This document shows positions 1 through 8,135 of a stretch of DNA of 34,830 nucleotides, one piece after another. The notes beneath the pieces are model-generated. The model saw nothing but the letters and a program-made list of their open reading frames with translations. It had not been told where the DNA came from and ran no database searches. Positions within the stretch are counted from its first letter, which is position 1. Every line of letters begins with the position of its first letter. Position numbers and translations under genes: made by a program. The stretch lies in contig BATO01000069.1 in the NCBI GenBank assembly GCA_000474255.1, positions 1-34,830 of the forward strand, given 5' to 3'. This stretch comes from Aquipseudomonas alcaligenes MRY13-0052 (GTDB lineage Bacteria; Pseudomonadota; Gammaproteobacteria; Pseudomonadales; Pseudomonadaceae).

Positions 1-209
1 ACCCCGCTTTATCGGTCCACCTTTCGTGTTTGCCGGCCACTCCGCTGGTGGATGAGAAGAGCGTCATCCACCCTACAAGCGTGCCACCGCCAGGCCCGGG
101 AGATGGGGGCGCATGGCACGCCTCGCAGGTCGGGTGAAACCCGACGTCAATGAGCCAGGCCCACTTGCGGGTTGCACCCGCCCTACAGGCCGCTTGGGCT
201 TCGCGCTCG
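1..209. repeat. Non-coding stretch with Pseudomonas-type intergenic hairpin elements
   Basis: I see no gene here. Read on the minus strand, it holds two short elements that both begin TGTAGGG (about 165-187 and 45-76) and fold back on themselves: a GCGGGT/ACCCGC type and a GGTGGAT/ATCCACC type. Between them is a longer inverted pair, GCGTGCC near 79-85 and GGCACGC near 115-122. Such elements are common between genes in pseudomonads. This stretch lies just downstream of the minus-strand monooxygenase and may also help end its transcript. No T-run terminator is visible. Confidence 0.4.
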
Positions 210-1505
210 CTATGGGCGTGGTGCAGCAGGGGCCGAAGAGGAGAGGTGTTGCCCCGTGGTGGCGCCCTCGCTCTGCTTGGCGTTGAGGATGGCGGTGTAT
301 TCGCCCGGGTCGATGCCGTTGAGGTAGTAGTTGCCGACGTGGTGCAGGCGCCAGCGGATCGGGTCGTGGGTGGTGTGCACCCGCGCGTTGCGCCAGAAGC
401 GGTCGAGGTTCCACTTGGTCAGCGAGGCGCTGGCGCCGAGCAGCGAGAAGATGTCGCTGGAAATCTTCAGCGAGGCACCGTCGGAGTGGGCGCGGGCGGT
501 GGCCACCGAGAGGATCAGCTCGTCCTGCAGTTCCTTGTTGTCCGGGTCCTGCTCGTGCTGGTCGAACACCCGCGCGGCGTCGCGCAGCAGGGATTCGGCG
601 GCGCGCAGGGCCACGGCGTATTCGCCGATCTGGCGGATGATGTGCGGCTCCTCGTTGGCGCGCTCGACGCCGCTTTCCACCCAGGGGCGGGAATGGTGGT
701 TGAGGTAGTGCACGCCGGCCTGCAGCGCGCCGGCGGCGATGCCGGTGTCGATGGCGGCGTGGAGGATCTGCGGGAAGGTCAGGCCGGTGCGCTTCATCGG
801 GCCTTCGCGGCGGGAGACGAAGCGTTCGTCCAGTTCGATGCTGTCGAAGATCACCGTGCCGCTGACCGAGTTGTTCTGGCCGAAGGCGTCCCAGTCGTCC
901 ACCAGGGTCAGGCCGGGGGTGTCGCGGTTGAGCAGCACGCCCACGCCGCCGTCGTCGGAGCCTGCGGTGAGGGAGATCCACTCGGCCAGGTAGGCGCCGG
1001 TGGAGTAGAACTTGCTGCCGTTGAGGACCAGCTTGCCGTCGGCGCGGCGCTCGACACGGGTCTTGAGGGCGAACTTGTTCTTGCCGCCGACTTCGGCCAG
1101 GGCGTTGCCGAAGCGCTTGCCGGCCAGCACGTCGGCCACCAGGCGGTCGCGCACCGCGTCCGGGTAGCCGGTGAAGATGCCGCGCAGCATCACGTTGTGG
1201 ATCTGCAGCAGCTGGCCGACACCGCCGTCGGCGACGGAGATGAGGCGCACCGTCTCGACGATGGTTTCCACCGAGGCGCCCAGGCCGCCGAAGGCCTTGG
1301 GCACGCCGATGGCGGTAAGCCCGCTGTCGGACAGCAGTTGCGCCTGGCGCCTGGGCAACTCGCGGTTCTGCGAGCTGTCGGCGGCGATCTCGGCGATCTC
1401 CCTGGCCACTTCCTTCGCCACCGCGATGGCATCCGCCTCGCTGCGCAGGATGTTCACCGCCGCGTGCGGCTGCTCCGTGGCGAAATTGCGTTCGGCCGTA
1501 CTCAT
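210..1505 (-). CDS. sfnB: SfnB/DszC-like flavin-dependent monooxygenase (acyl-CoA dehydrogenase fold)
   Basis: The 431-residue product has the acyl-CoA dehydrogenase fold: a helical N-terminal part, a central beta part around residues 130-240 (LAEVGGKN, LNGSKFYSTGA, WDAFGQNNSVSGT), and a helical C-terminal flavin and tetramer domain. The best family fit is the SfnB/DszC group of reduced-flavin monooxygenases used in sulfur acquisition, not fatty-acid dehydrogenases. SfnB is known from dimethylsulfone/sulfur-starvation loci of P. putida, and DszC oxidises thiophene sulfur. The exact substrate cannot be read here. The start is supported by GAGGTG eight bases upstream of the ATG. A sigma-54-like site lies at 1536-1551, placing the transcript start about 20 bases before the ATG. 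The gene diverges from a DszB-like desulfinase gene. No flavin reductase is nearby. Confidence 0.88.
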   Translation of the reverse strand: MSTAERNFATEQPHAAVNILRSEADAIAVAKEVAREIAEIAADSSQNRELPRRQAQLLSDSGLTAIGVPKAFGGLGASVETIVETVRLISVADGGVGQLLQIHNVMLRGIFTGYPDAVRDRLVADVLAGKRFGNALAEVGGKNKFALKTRVERRADGKLVLNGSKFYSTGAYLAEWISLTAGSDDGGVGVLLNRDTPGLTLVDDWDAFGQNNSVSGTVIFDSIELDERFVSRREGPMKRTGLTFPQILHAAIDTGIAAGALQAGVHYLNHHSRPWVESGVERANEEPHIIRQIGEYAVALRAAESLLRDAARVFDQHEQDPDNKELQDELILSVATARAHSDGASLKISSDIFSLLGASASLTKWNLDRFWRNARVHTTHDPIRWRLHHVGNYYLNGIDPGEYTAILNAKQSEGATTGQHLSSSAPAAPRP

Positions 1506-1535
1506 GGTTCACCTCTGTGGATTCAAACGTCGCGA

Positions 1536-1551
1536 TGCCAGGCCTGTGCCG
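1536..1551 (-). promoter_or_regulatory. Probable sigma-54 (-24/-12) promoter of the sfnB-like gene
   Basis: On the minus strand the sequence is CGGCACAGGCCTGGCA. The GG and GC doublets have the required 10-base spacing. The -24 half is GGCAC, and the -12 half has one mismatch to TTGCA. The predicted transcript start, near 1525, leaves room for the GAGGTG ribosome site and the ATG at 1505. Inference from consensus only. Confidence 0.55.
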
Positions 1552-1664
1552 GGCGCTGTGGGGGCTTGAGCAGGTTCTATGCCAGCGGTTTTCCGACGGC
1601 CGCCGAAGCCTTGCGCGGCGCGGCTTGCACGGAATGACGGGGGCCATGCCCGGGTGGGTCGTTG

Positions 1665-1745
1665 TTGCTGGGGCAGCAGCGGTGCGGGGGCGGTTGCTCG
1701 GCAGGCAGCAATGGCCGCGCAACCCTGCTGGCTGTACAGCAGGGT
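1665..1745. promoter_or_regulatory. Cluster of three dyads, candidate activator (SfnR-type) binding sites
   Basis: The 370-base gap between the divergent genes (1506-1875) holds three dyads. They are TTGCTGGGGCAGCAG at 1665-1679, TTGCT-N8-AGCAA at 1694-1711, and CTGCT-N8-AGCAG at 1728-1745 minus its edge bases, inside a perfect 9-base inverted repeat spanning 1722-1745. They lie 60-130 bases upstream of the plus-strand sigma-54 site and 114-190 bases upstream of the minus-strand one. That is the usual place for enhancer-binding-protein sites. A perfect 18-base version occurs at 6874-6891. Assignment to SfnR is inference. Confidence 0.5.
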
Positions 1746-1804
1746 GGCCGCCGGGATTTCCAGGCGATCCGCTGCAGGCCACGGAACATGGGGCTTGTGG
1801 GCGC

Positions 1805-1820
1805 TGGCACGGGCATTGCG
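1805..1820 (+). promoter_or_regulatory. Sigma-54 promoter of the desulfinase-monooxygenase operon
   Basis: TGGCACGGGCATTGCG matches the TGGCACG-N4-TTGCW consensus at all but the last base, with GG at 1806-1807 and GC at 1818-1819. The predicted transcript start is near 1831, 45 bases before the ATG at 1876. Confidence 0.85.
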
Positions 1821-1875
1821 ATGGCGGGGCGAATGGCCGTGAAAGGCCGCCATGCCCCTCTTATCTGGAGCCACC

Positions 1876-2937
1876 ATGACCCTAGCCGCCACCGCACCCG
1901 CGCAGCCGACCTTCGCCGAGAAGGCGCCGCTGGAGCAGATCTGGTTCACCCGCTGTCCGGTGCCCACCGCCTCCGGTATCGCCTACAAACTCGGCTGGCT
2001 GGCCGAGGAGTTCGCCGCCGACGGCCTGCCGGTGGCCACCCTGCAGGAGGCCCGCCAGCTCGGCCACCACCACTACGACCACGAGCTGCCCGGGCTCTTC
2101 CGCGAGGGCGGCAACGTGCCGGCCCTGGCCGCCCGCGCCGCCGGGGCGCCGAGTCGGCTGATCGGCCTGACCTGGATCGAGGAATGGCAGACCATCCTGG
2201 TCCGCCCCGACTCGGGCATCCGCAGCCCCGCCGACCTCAAGGGCAAGCGCCTGGCGCTGCCAGCCTGGGGCGACAGCCGCCCCGGCAGCATCGCCCGGGC
2301 TATGAGCCTGCACGGCTACAAGGGCGCCCTGGCCCTGGCCGGGCTGGGCTTCGACGATGTGCAGCTGGTGGAGGTGCCGTTGCTGGACCAGGCCGCCGCG
2401 CGCACCCCGGAGGAGGGCCTGCAACGCCTTTGGTCGGGCCTCGAACCCCTGGCCCGTGGCGAGCTGGACGCCGTCTACGTCAAGGGTGCCGCCGCTGCCG
2501 ATGCGGCCCGCCGCCTGGGCCTGGTGGTGGGTGTCGACCTCGACCTGGTGGACCCGCGCCAGCGCATCAACAACGGCACGCCCCGGCCGATCACCGTGCA
2601 CCAGGAGCTGCTCGACGACCATTTCGACCTGGTGGTGCGCTTCCTCGCCCAGACCCTGCGCGCCGCCGAGTGGGCCGCCGACAACCGCGATGACCTGTAC
2701 GCCATTCTCGAAGTGGAGACCCGCGCTGGCCGCGAAGGCGTGGCCGAAGCCTACCGCGGTGATTTCCACACCACCCTGGCACCGGACCTCTCCGCCCAGC
2801 GCCTGGAATTCCTCGGCATCCAGAAGAACTTCCTCAACCTGCACGGCTTCCTCGAGCGCGATTTCGATATCGCCGATTGGGTCGATGCCCGTCCGCTGCA
2901 GGCCGCCCAGCAACTGCTGGCCCGGCGCCGCGCCTGA
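1876..2937 (+). CDS. DszB-like sulfinate desulfinase (periplasmic-binding-protein fold)
   Basis: The 353-residue protein would usually be labelled an ABC-transporter substrate-binding protein, because it has the SsuA/NMT1 fold (for example GIRSPADLKGKRLALPAWG). However, it has no signal peptide, so it should be cytoplasmic. It also carries the active-site pattern of DszB, the 2'-hydroxybiphenyl-2-sulfinate desulfinase: Cys27 in TRCPVPTASG, His66 in GHHHYDHE, and Arg76-x-Gly-Gly79 in FREGGN. DszB uses Cys27, His60, Arg70 and Gly73, with the same His-to-Arg spacing of 10. I infer a desulfinase releasing sulfite from an organic sulfinate. The ATG at 1876 (after TCTGGAG) is chosen over 1852 because of the ribosome site, and it places the cysteine at position 27. 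A monooxygenase follows after 65 bases in the same unit. A non-catalytic binding protein remains the alternative. Confidence 0.8.
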   Translation: MTLAATAPAQPTFAEKAPLEQIWFTRCPVPTASGIAYKLGWLAEEFAADGLPVATLQEARQLGHHHYDHELPGLFREGGNVPALAARAAGAPSRLIGLTWIEEWQTILVRPDSGIRSPADLKGKRLALPAWGDSRPGSIARAMSLHGYKGALALAGLGFDDVQLVEVPLLDQAAARTPEEGLQRLWSGLEPLARGELDAVYVKGAAAADAARRLGLVVGVDLDLVDPRQRINNGTPRPITVHQELLDDHFDLVVRFLAQTLRAAEWAADNRDDLYAILEVETRAGREGVAEAYRGDFHTTLAPDLSAQRLEFLGIQKNFLNLHGFLERDFDIADWVDARPLQAAQQLLARRRA

Positions 2938-3002
2938 TACCGCGCCGGGCCATGACCCATGCCGCTGCGTGCACCCCCTTCAATGCAATCAAGGACACGA
3001 AC

Positions 3003-4190
3003 ATGGCTGTGAAGATTCTCTGGTACCTCACCACCCCCGATGGCCCCTATCCCTGGGAGGCCGAAGGCCGCTGGAAGAGTGATTTCCAGCACCTCAAGCA
3101 GATTGCCGTGGCGGCCGACCGCCTCGGCTACTACGGCTCCCTGTTGGGCTCCAGCCCCAACGAGAGCCTGGCGGTTTCCGCCGCGCTGATCGACGCCACC
3201 GAGCGTTTGCGCTTCCTCGTCGCCCAGCACCCGGGCGAGCTGTCGCCGGCGGTGCTGGCGAAGTGGGCGCTGACCTTCGACCAGTTTTCCAGCGGCCGCC
3301 TGCTGTTCAACGTGGTCAATGGCAGCGACGCCAGCCTGGCCACCTACGGCATCCACTACGGGCATGACGAGCGCTACGACTTCAGCCTGGAGTACTGGCG
3401 TGCCTTCCAGAGCATCTACGCCGGCGAGACCGGGGGCTACGACGGCCGCTACGTCAAGCTCGCACCGCGTCAGCCGGGGGCCGCCAGCCACCCGCTGGGC
3501 GGCTGGCACCCGCCGAAGCAGAAACCCGGCATCCCGCTCTGGGGCGCCGGTACTTCCGGCCCGGGCGTGGCCCATTCGGTGCAGCTGCTGGATGTCTACC
3601 TGAGCTTCGCCGACACCCCGCCGAAGCTAGGCGAGAAGTTCGCCCGGGTGGCGGCCGAGGTGGCGAAGATCGGCCGCGAGCTGACCTTCGGCACGCGCCT
3701 GCAGGTGATCGTCCGCGAGACCGAGGAGGAGGCCTGGGCCCATGCCGAGAAGCTGCTGCAGCGCACCTCCATCGAGACCGCGCGCAACGCCATCCTGCGC
3801 CAGCTGCCGCCCGGCGAGACCCTGGACAGCTTCGTCAGCGATGACCCGCAGATCCAGCGCAACCTGGAGAGCATCCGCGCCGGGCGCCTGCCTAGCGCCC
3901 GCGAGCTGGAGATCTACCCCAACGTGTGGGTCGGCCCCAGCCTGTTCGGCTTCAACATCCTCGGCCCGGCCGCCGGCACCTACCTGGTGGGCAGCGCCGA
4001 GCAGGTGGCGGAGCGCATCCGCGAGTACGAACGCCATGGCACCTCGGCTTTCATCCTCTCGGGCTTCCCGCTGATCGATGAGGCCCAGCGCGTGGCCGAC
4101 CTGCTGTTCCCGCTGCTGGAGCTGGACCACGGCTTTGAGGTGCCGCAACTGGGCGTGACGGCGCGGGCGCCGGAGGTGGAGCAGGTCTAG
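3003..4190 (+). CDS. SsuD/DszA-like FMNH2-dependent monooxygenase (luciferase-like family)
   Basis: The 395-residue product is a bacterial-luciferase-like flavin monooxygenase. SsuD-like signatures are TERLRFLVAQHPGELSP near residue 66, FDQFSSGRLLFNVVNGSD, HDERYDFSLEYW, RLQVIVRETEEEAW near 230, and the C-terminal FILSGFPLIDEAQRVADLLFP. Enzymes of this type use reduced flavin and oxygen to break C-S bonds in sulfonates (SsuD) or sulfones (DszA). The SsuD active-site cysteine (Cys54) has no counterpart in GSSPNESL, and His228 is replaced by Gln in RLQV, so ordinary alkanesulfonates may not be the substrate. It follows the DszB-like gene in the same operon, which suggests it produces the sulfinate for that enzyme. 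The ATG at 3003 has AAGGACA upstream. An in-frame upstream extension to 2877 overlaps the previous gene and is rejected. Confidence 0.87.
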   Translation: MAVKILWYLTTPDGPYPWEAEGRWKSDFQHLKQIAVAADRLGYYGSLLGSSPNESLAVSAALIDATERLRFLVAQHPGELSPAVLAKWALTFDQFSSGRLLFNVVNGSDASLATYGIHYGHDERYDFSLEYWRAFQSIYAGETGGYDGRYVKLAPRQPGAASHPLGGWHPPKQKPGIPLWGAGTSGPGVAHSVQLLDVYLSFADTPPKLGEKFARVAAEVAKIGRELTFGTRLQVIVRETEEEAWAHAEKLLQRTSIETARNAILRQLPPGETLDSFVSDDPQIQRNLESIRAGRLPSARELEIYPNVWVGPSLFGFNILGPAAGTYLVGSAEQVAERIREYERHGTSAFILSGFPLIDEAQRVADLLFPLLELDHGFEVPQLGVTARAPEVEQV

Positions 4191-4200
4191 GGAGGGGATG

Positions 4201-4220
4201 TCCCGGGCTGAGGCCCGGGC
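4201..4220. repeat. 20-base inverted repeat, copy 1
   Basis: TCCCGGGCTGAGGCCCGGGC lies 11 bases after the stop of the upstream monooxygenase gene. A copy with one difference lies at 8095-8114, also just after a stop codon. It may act as a 3'-end hairpin or belong to a dispersed intergenic repeat family. Confidence 0.6.
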
Positions 4221-4357
4221 CATCTGTGGAGGCGACGTCATCTGAACGTGGGAAACTGTGCGCACCGCCGCACGGTGCTTCCGGCGGGCGCAGTCCACCC
4301 CACGTCCATAGTGAGCAACGAAAGCAAAGCCTCGCGCCAAGGCCGTGGCTGTCTGCT

Positions 4358-4387
4358 CGCCTGGCGGCCCCCGAGGGCGGCCAGGCG
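4358..4387 (-). terminator. Possible hairpin terminator downstream of the minus-strand monooxygenase
   Basis: CGCCTGG (4358-4364) and CCAGGCG (4381-4387) pair around a partly paired GC-rich centre, five bases beyond the stop of the minus-strand gene. There is no T-run, so this is weak. It lies in the 202-base gap between two convergent genes, where I see nothing else coding. Confidence 0.3.
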
Positions 4388-4392
4388 GATGT

Positions 4393-5604
4393 TCAAGCCC
4401 CGGCCGGGCCGCCGTTGACGGCGCGCAGTTCGATGGGGGCGTCGGTGCTCTTCACCAGGGCCGCGCGTTCGCCACGGAAGTGCGGCAGCACGTGTTCGCC
4501 CAGGCGATAGGCCTCTTCCAGGTGCGGGTAGCCGGCGAGGAAGAACAGGCCGATGCCCAGTTCGTTGTATTCGCGGATGCGCGCCACGACGTTGGCGTAG
4601 CTGCCCACCAGGGCGCAGCCCGGGGGGATGCCGATGTAGCCGAAGCCGGCCCAGACGTTGGGGTGGATGAAGAAGTCGTCGTACTGCGGGGCGGCGTCCT
4701 TTTCGGCGTAGCCGTGCTCGTAGCTGAGCTTGCGCGCGGTGCGCAGGCCGGCGTGGGCGGCGACGGCCTTGACCGCGCCACGGGCGACGCCTTCGTCGAA
4801 GAAGCGCTTGGCTTCGGCCTGGGCTTGTTCCTCGGTCTCACGGGTGATGACGTCGATGGACAGGCCGAAGCGGATGTCGCTGCGGCCGTACTTGAGGGCG
4901 CGTTCGCGCACGTCGGCGATCAGCGCGCGGACCTCGTCCGGGTGCTCGGCGCGCATCAGGTAGTAGTCGGCGTGCTTGGCGGCGAATTCACGGGCGGGGA
5001 TGGACGAGCCGGCGGTGCAGATCAGCGGCAGCTCGGCCTTTTTCAGCGGGCCGCGCAGGCCACCGCCGTCGGCCTTGTAGTAGACGCCGTCGTAGTGGAA
5101 GTTTTCGTTGTGCCAGTAGCCCTTGACCACGTCCATGAATTCGATGGCGCGGGCGTAGCGGTCGTCGTGGCCGCTGTAGTCGCCGACCTGGCGCTGGATG
5201 GCGTCGGAGCCGCCGTTGATGATGTTCCACACCAGGCGGTTGCCGGTGGCGCGCTGGTAGGTGGCGGCCTGCTGCACGGCGACCCAGGGCGTGTAGTGGT
5301 AGGGCTGGAAGGCGGTGACGAACTTCAGCGTGCGGGTTTCGCGGGCCAGCAGCGAGCAGACGGTCCAGGGCTCTTCGCCGGTGGGGGCGTTGACCATCAG
5401 CGCGCCGCCGAAGCCGTTGATTTCGGCGGCGCGGGCGATCTGGCCGAGGTAGTCGATGTAGGTGAAGTGGTCGCCGACGGCGAAGCCGGAGACCGCCCCG
5501 GTGCTGGGGCCGCCGCGGTGCCAGTCGCCACGGTTGCGCGGGTCGCCCGGCAGGTATTGGGTTTCGCCGTGCAGCGGCAGGCGGGTGAAGAATTCGATGC
5601 TCAT
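4393..5604 (-). CDS. SsuD-like FMNH2-dependent monooxygenase (luciferase-like family)
   Basis: The 403-residue product belongs to the luciferase-like flavin monooxygenases. It shows the family marks AAEINGFGGALM, TLKFVTAFQPYHYTPWVAVQQAATYQRATGNRLVWNI, HDDRYARAIEFMDVVKGYW, and the SsuD-like end FFLAGYPHLEEAYRLGEHVLP. At the SsuD Arg226/His228 position (RLH) this protein has SID, so its chemistry or substrate should differ from SsuD and also from the paralogue at 3003-4190. The ATG is preceded by AAGGAGG with good spacing. The gene is the second of a minus-strand pair, starting 17 bases after a sulfonate-type binding protein gene. That pairing suggests that what the binding protein captures is oxidised by this enzyme. 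The flavin reductase must come from elsewhere. The exact substrate is unknown. Confidence 0.87.
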   Translation of the reverse strand: MSIEFFTRLPLHGETQYLPGDPRNRGDWHRGGPSTGAVSGFAVGDHFTYIDYLGQIARAAEINGFGGALMVNAPTGEEPWTVCSLLARETRTLKFVTAFQPYHYTPWVAVQQAATYQRATGNRLVWNIINGGSDAIQRQVGDYSGHDDRYARAIEFMDVVKGYWHNENFHYDGVYYKADGGGLRGPLKKAELPLICTAGSSIPAREFAAKHADYYLMRAEHPDEVRALIADVRERALKYGRSDIRFGLSIDVITRETEEQAQAEAKRFFDEGVARGAVKAVAAHAGLRTARKLSYEHGYAEKDAAPQYDDFFIHPNVWAGFGYIGIPPGCALVGSYANVVARIREYNELGIGLFFLAGYPHLEEAYRLGEHVLPHFRGERAALVKSTDAPIELRAVNGGPAGA

Positions 5605-5621
5605 GGGGTTCCTCCTTGGAT

Positions 5622-6695
5622 TCAGTCGCGGGCGCTGATCTGGCCCTTGAGGCTGGGCCAGTAGTCTTCGAGGTGCAGGTCGATCAGGGCCTGGTTGGTG
5701 AAGCGGGTGGCGAGGGACTGGCCGATATCGACGTCCTCGCGGATCAGGCGGTTGTCCAGGGCGTAGCGGGTGAGGGCCTGGTAGTGGGCCTTGAGCTGCT
5801 GGTCGCTCTTGGGGGCCCAGCGGTCCTTCCAGGCCACGGGGTCGCCCTGGTCGTCGCGGCGCAGGACGCTTTCCGGGGTGCCGGCGCGGGAGGAGATGAG
5901 GTAGTAGGCGTCCTGGTTCTGCTCCTGGGAGATCCACCAGGCGGCCTTGACCCAGGCGGTGGCGAGCAGTTGGGTGACCTCGGGGTAGCGCTGGATGAAG
6001 TCGTCGGTGCCCCAGAGGTCGGAGACCAGGCGCCAGTCGTTGGAGCCCTGCTTGGTGGACCAGATGATGCGGTCTACGCCCTTGTCTTCCAGCAGGTAGG
6101 ACTCGCTGAGCAGCACGGCGGCGTCGACCTTGCCGGCAGAGACGGCGGCGGCGCCGACCTGGGGGTTGAGGTTGGCGATCTTGAAGTCGGTGAGGGCCAG
6201 GTTCTTGCTGGCGAGGAAGTTGCTGAAGGCGAACTCCCAGGGGCGGCCACGGTGCAGGGCGATGCGCTTGCCCTTGAGGTCTTCGATGCTCTTGGCTTCG
6301 GAGTTGGCCGGTACCACCAGGTAGACGTTGTTGCCGTTGCCGCCGGGGACGATCAGCTTGCCGGGCACGCCACCGGCGGCGCCGATGACCGAAGGCAGGT
6401 CGCCGCGCACGGCGAAGTCGATGCTGTTGTTGGAGAAGCCTTCGTTGATCTGCGGGCCGGCGCCGGCGTGGGGGAGGGCGATCCAGTCGAGCGTGATGCC
6501 GCGCTTGCCCAGCTCGGCGGCGAGCCAGCCGTCTTCGATGACTCGCCCGGGGATGCCGCCGAATACCGGCTTGCCGCCCTGGGTGTAGGCGACGATGGCG
6601 ATCTTCACCGAGGCGGGGGCCTCGCTGGCGAACGCGCCGAGGCTGAAGGCCAGGGCGGCGAGGGCCACCAGGCTGCTGCGCCAGATTCTGTTCAT
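5622..6695 (-). CDS. Periplasmic sulfonate/organosulfur ABC-transporter binding protein
   Basis: The 357-residue product starts with a typical signal peptide (MNRIWRSS, a hydrophobic run LVALAALAFSLGA, and likely cleavage after AFA near residue 23). It continues as an SsuA/TauA/NMT1-type binding protein: VIEDGWLAAELGKRGI, NNSIDFAVRGDLPSVIGAAGG, SIEDLKGKRIALHRG, AGKVDAAVLLSESY. Its role would be to capture an organosulfur compound in the periplasm for import. Unlike the DszB-like protein at 1876-2937, it is exported and lacks the Cys-Pro-Val-Pro and Arg-x-Gly-Gly motifs, so a transport role fits. AAGGAG precedes the ATG at 6695. Longer upstream readings would spoil the signal peptide. No permease or ATPase genes adjoin it, so it presumably shares a transporter encoded elsewhere. 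Confidence 0.88.
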   Translation of the reverse strand: MNRIWRSSLVALAALAFSLGAFASEAPASVKIAIVAYTQGGKPVFGGIPGRVIEDGWLAAELGKRGITLDWIALPHAGAGPQINEGFSNNSIDFAVRGDLPSVIGAAGGVPGKLIVPGGNGNNVYLVVPANSEAKSIEDLKGKRIALHRGRPWEFAFSNFLASKNLALTDFKIANLNPQVGAAAVSAGKVDAAVLLSESYLLEDKGVDRIIWSTKQGSNDWRLVSDLWGTDDFIQRYPEVTQLLATAWVKAAWWISQEQNQDAYYLISSRAGTPESVLRRDDQGDPVAWKDRWAPKSDQQLKAHYQALTRYALDNRLIREDVDIGQSLATRFTNQALIDLHLEDYWPSLKGQISARD

Positions 6696-6746
6696 GGTTC
6701 CACTCCTTGCAATACGGGCGGTGAGCCCGGCTGATGGAGCGGCGGG

Positions 6747-6762
6747 AGCAGGATGCATGCCA
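6747..6762 (-). promoter_or_regulatory. Probable sigma-54 promoter of the binding protein-monooxygenase operon
   Basis: On the minus strand the sequence is TGGCATGCATCCTGCT. The GG and GC doublets are correctly spaced. There are two mismatches to TGGCACG-N4-TTGCW (T at the sixth base and C at the first base of the -12 element). The predicted start, near 6736, gives a leader of about 40 bases. The 18-base dyad at 6874-6891 lies 112 bases upstream. Confidence 0.6.
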
Positions 6763-6873
6763 TGGAACGGGCGATTGGCGTTGGCGCCAGTGGTGACGCG
6801 GGCTTCGCCGTGCAGGAGGTGTGGCGGGGCGGCCGCTGCATTGCTGGTGTCGACGCAGGGGGCTGCTGACGCG

Positions 6874-6891
6874 TTGCTGCTGCAGCAGCAA
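6874..6891. promoter_or_regulatory. Perfect 18-base palindrome, candidate activator site
   Basis: TTGCTGCTGCAGCAGCAA is its own reverse complement. It fits the YTGCT-N8-AGCAR form of the dyads at 1694-1745 and sits upstream of the minus-strand sigma-54 site. It is also upstream of the sfnR-like gene, so it could mediate both activation and self-control. Binding by the SfnR-like protein is inference. Confidence 0.5.
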
Positions 6892-6899
6892 TGCACCGC

Positions 6900-6958
6900 C
6901 TTATATCTTTTATGGAATATATAAATGCTAATTAATAATTTTTTAGTCTATTTGGATT
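6900..6958. promoter_or_regulatory. AT-rich island in the divergent control region upstream of sfnR
   Basis: About 59 bases of mostly A and T (TTATATC, AATATATAAATG, TTAATAATTTTTTAG) stand out sharply from GC-rich surroundings, 40-100 bases before the sfnR-like start. This probably holds a sigma-70 promoter and possibly a LysR-type (CysB-like) site for sulfur control. I could not fix -35/-10 boxes with confidence. The rest of the 6696-7000 gap holds the sigma-54 site and palindrome described separately. Confidence 0.35.
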
Positions 6959-7000
6959 GATGCACTATGGCGGCGCGCCCATCTCTACCAGGAATGCATC

Positions 7001-8080
<1,080 letters not shown>

Positions 8081-8094
8081 GTGGCGGCTGGAAT

Positions 8095-8114
8095 TCCCGG
8101 GCTGAAGCCCGGGC
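8095..8114. repeat. 20-base inverted repeat, copy 2
   Basis: TCCCGGGCTGAAGCCCGGGC lies 14 bases after the sfnR-like stop. It differs by one base from the copy at 4201-4220. Confidence 0.6.
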
Positions 8115-8135
8115 TACGGACGGATGGACGAGAGA

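Noticed and set aside
1876-2937. Simple call as an ABC-transporter periplasmic binding protein
   Set aside because: No signal peptide, and the Cys/His/Arg/Gly pattern of DszB is conserved. Kept only as an alternative.
4393-6891. An 832-codon minus-strand open frame
   Set aside because: Only the part from 5604 down to 4393 is a real protein. The upstream part is the wrong frame through the binding-protein gene, shown by Arg/Pro/Gly-rich low-complexity translation.
6884-6900. A second sigma-54-like site on the minus strand (AGGCGGTGCATTGCT)
   Set aside because: The GG and GC doublets are nine rather than ten bases apart. Such a spacing change abolishes sigma-54 function, and a better site lies at 6747-6762.
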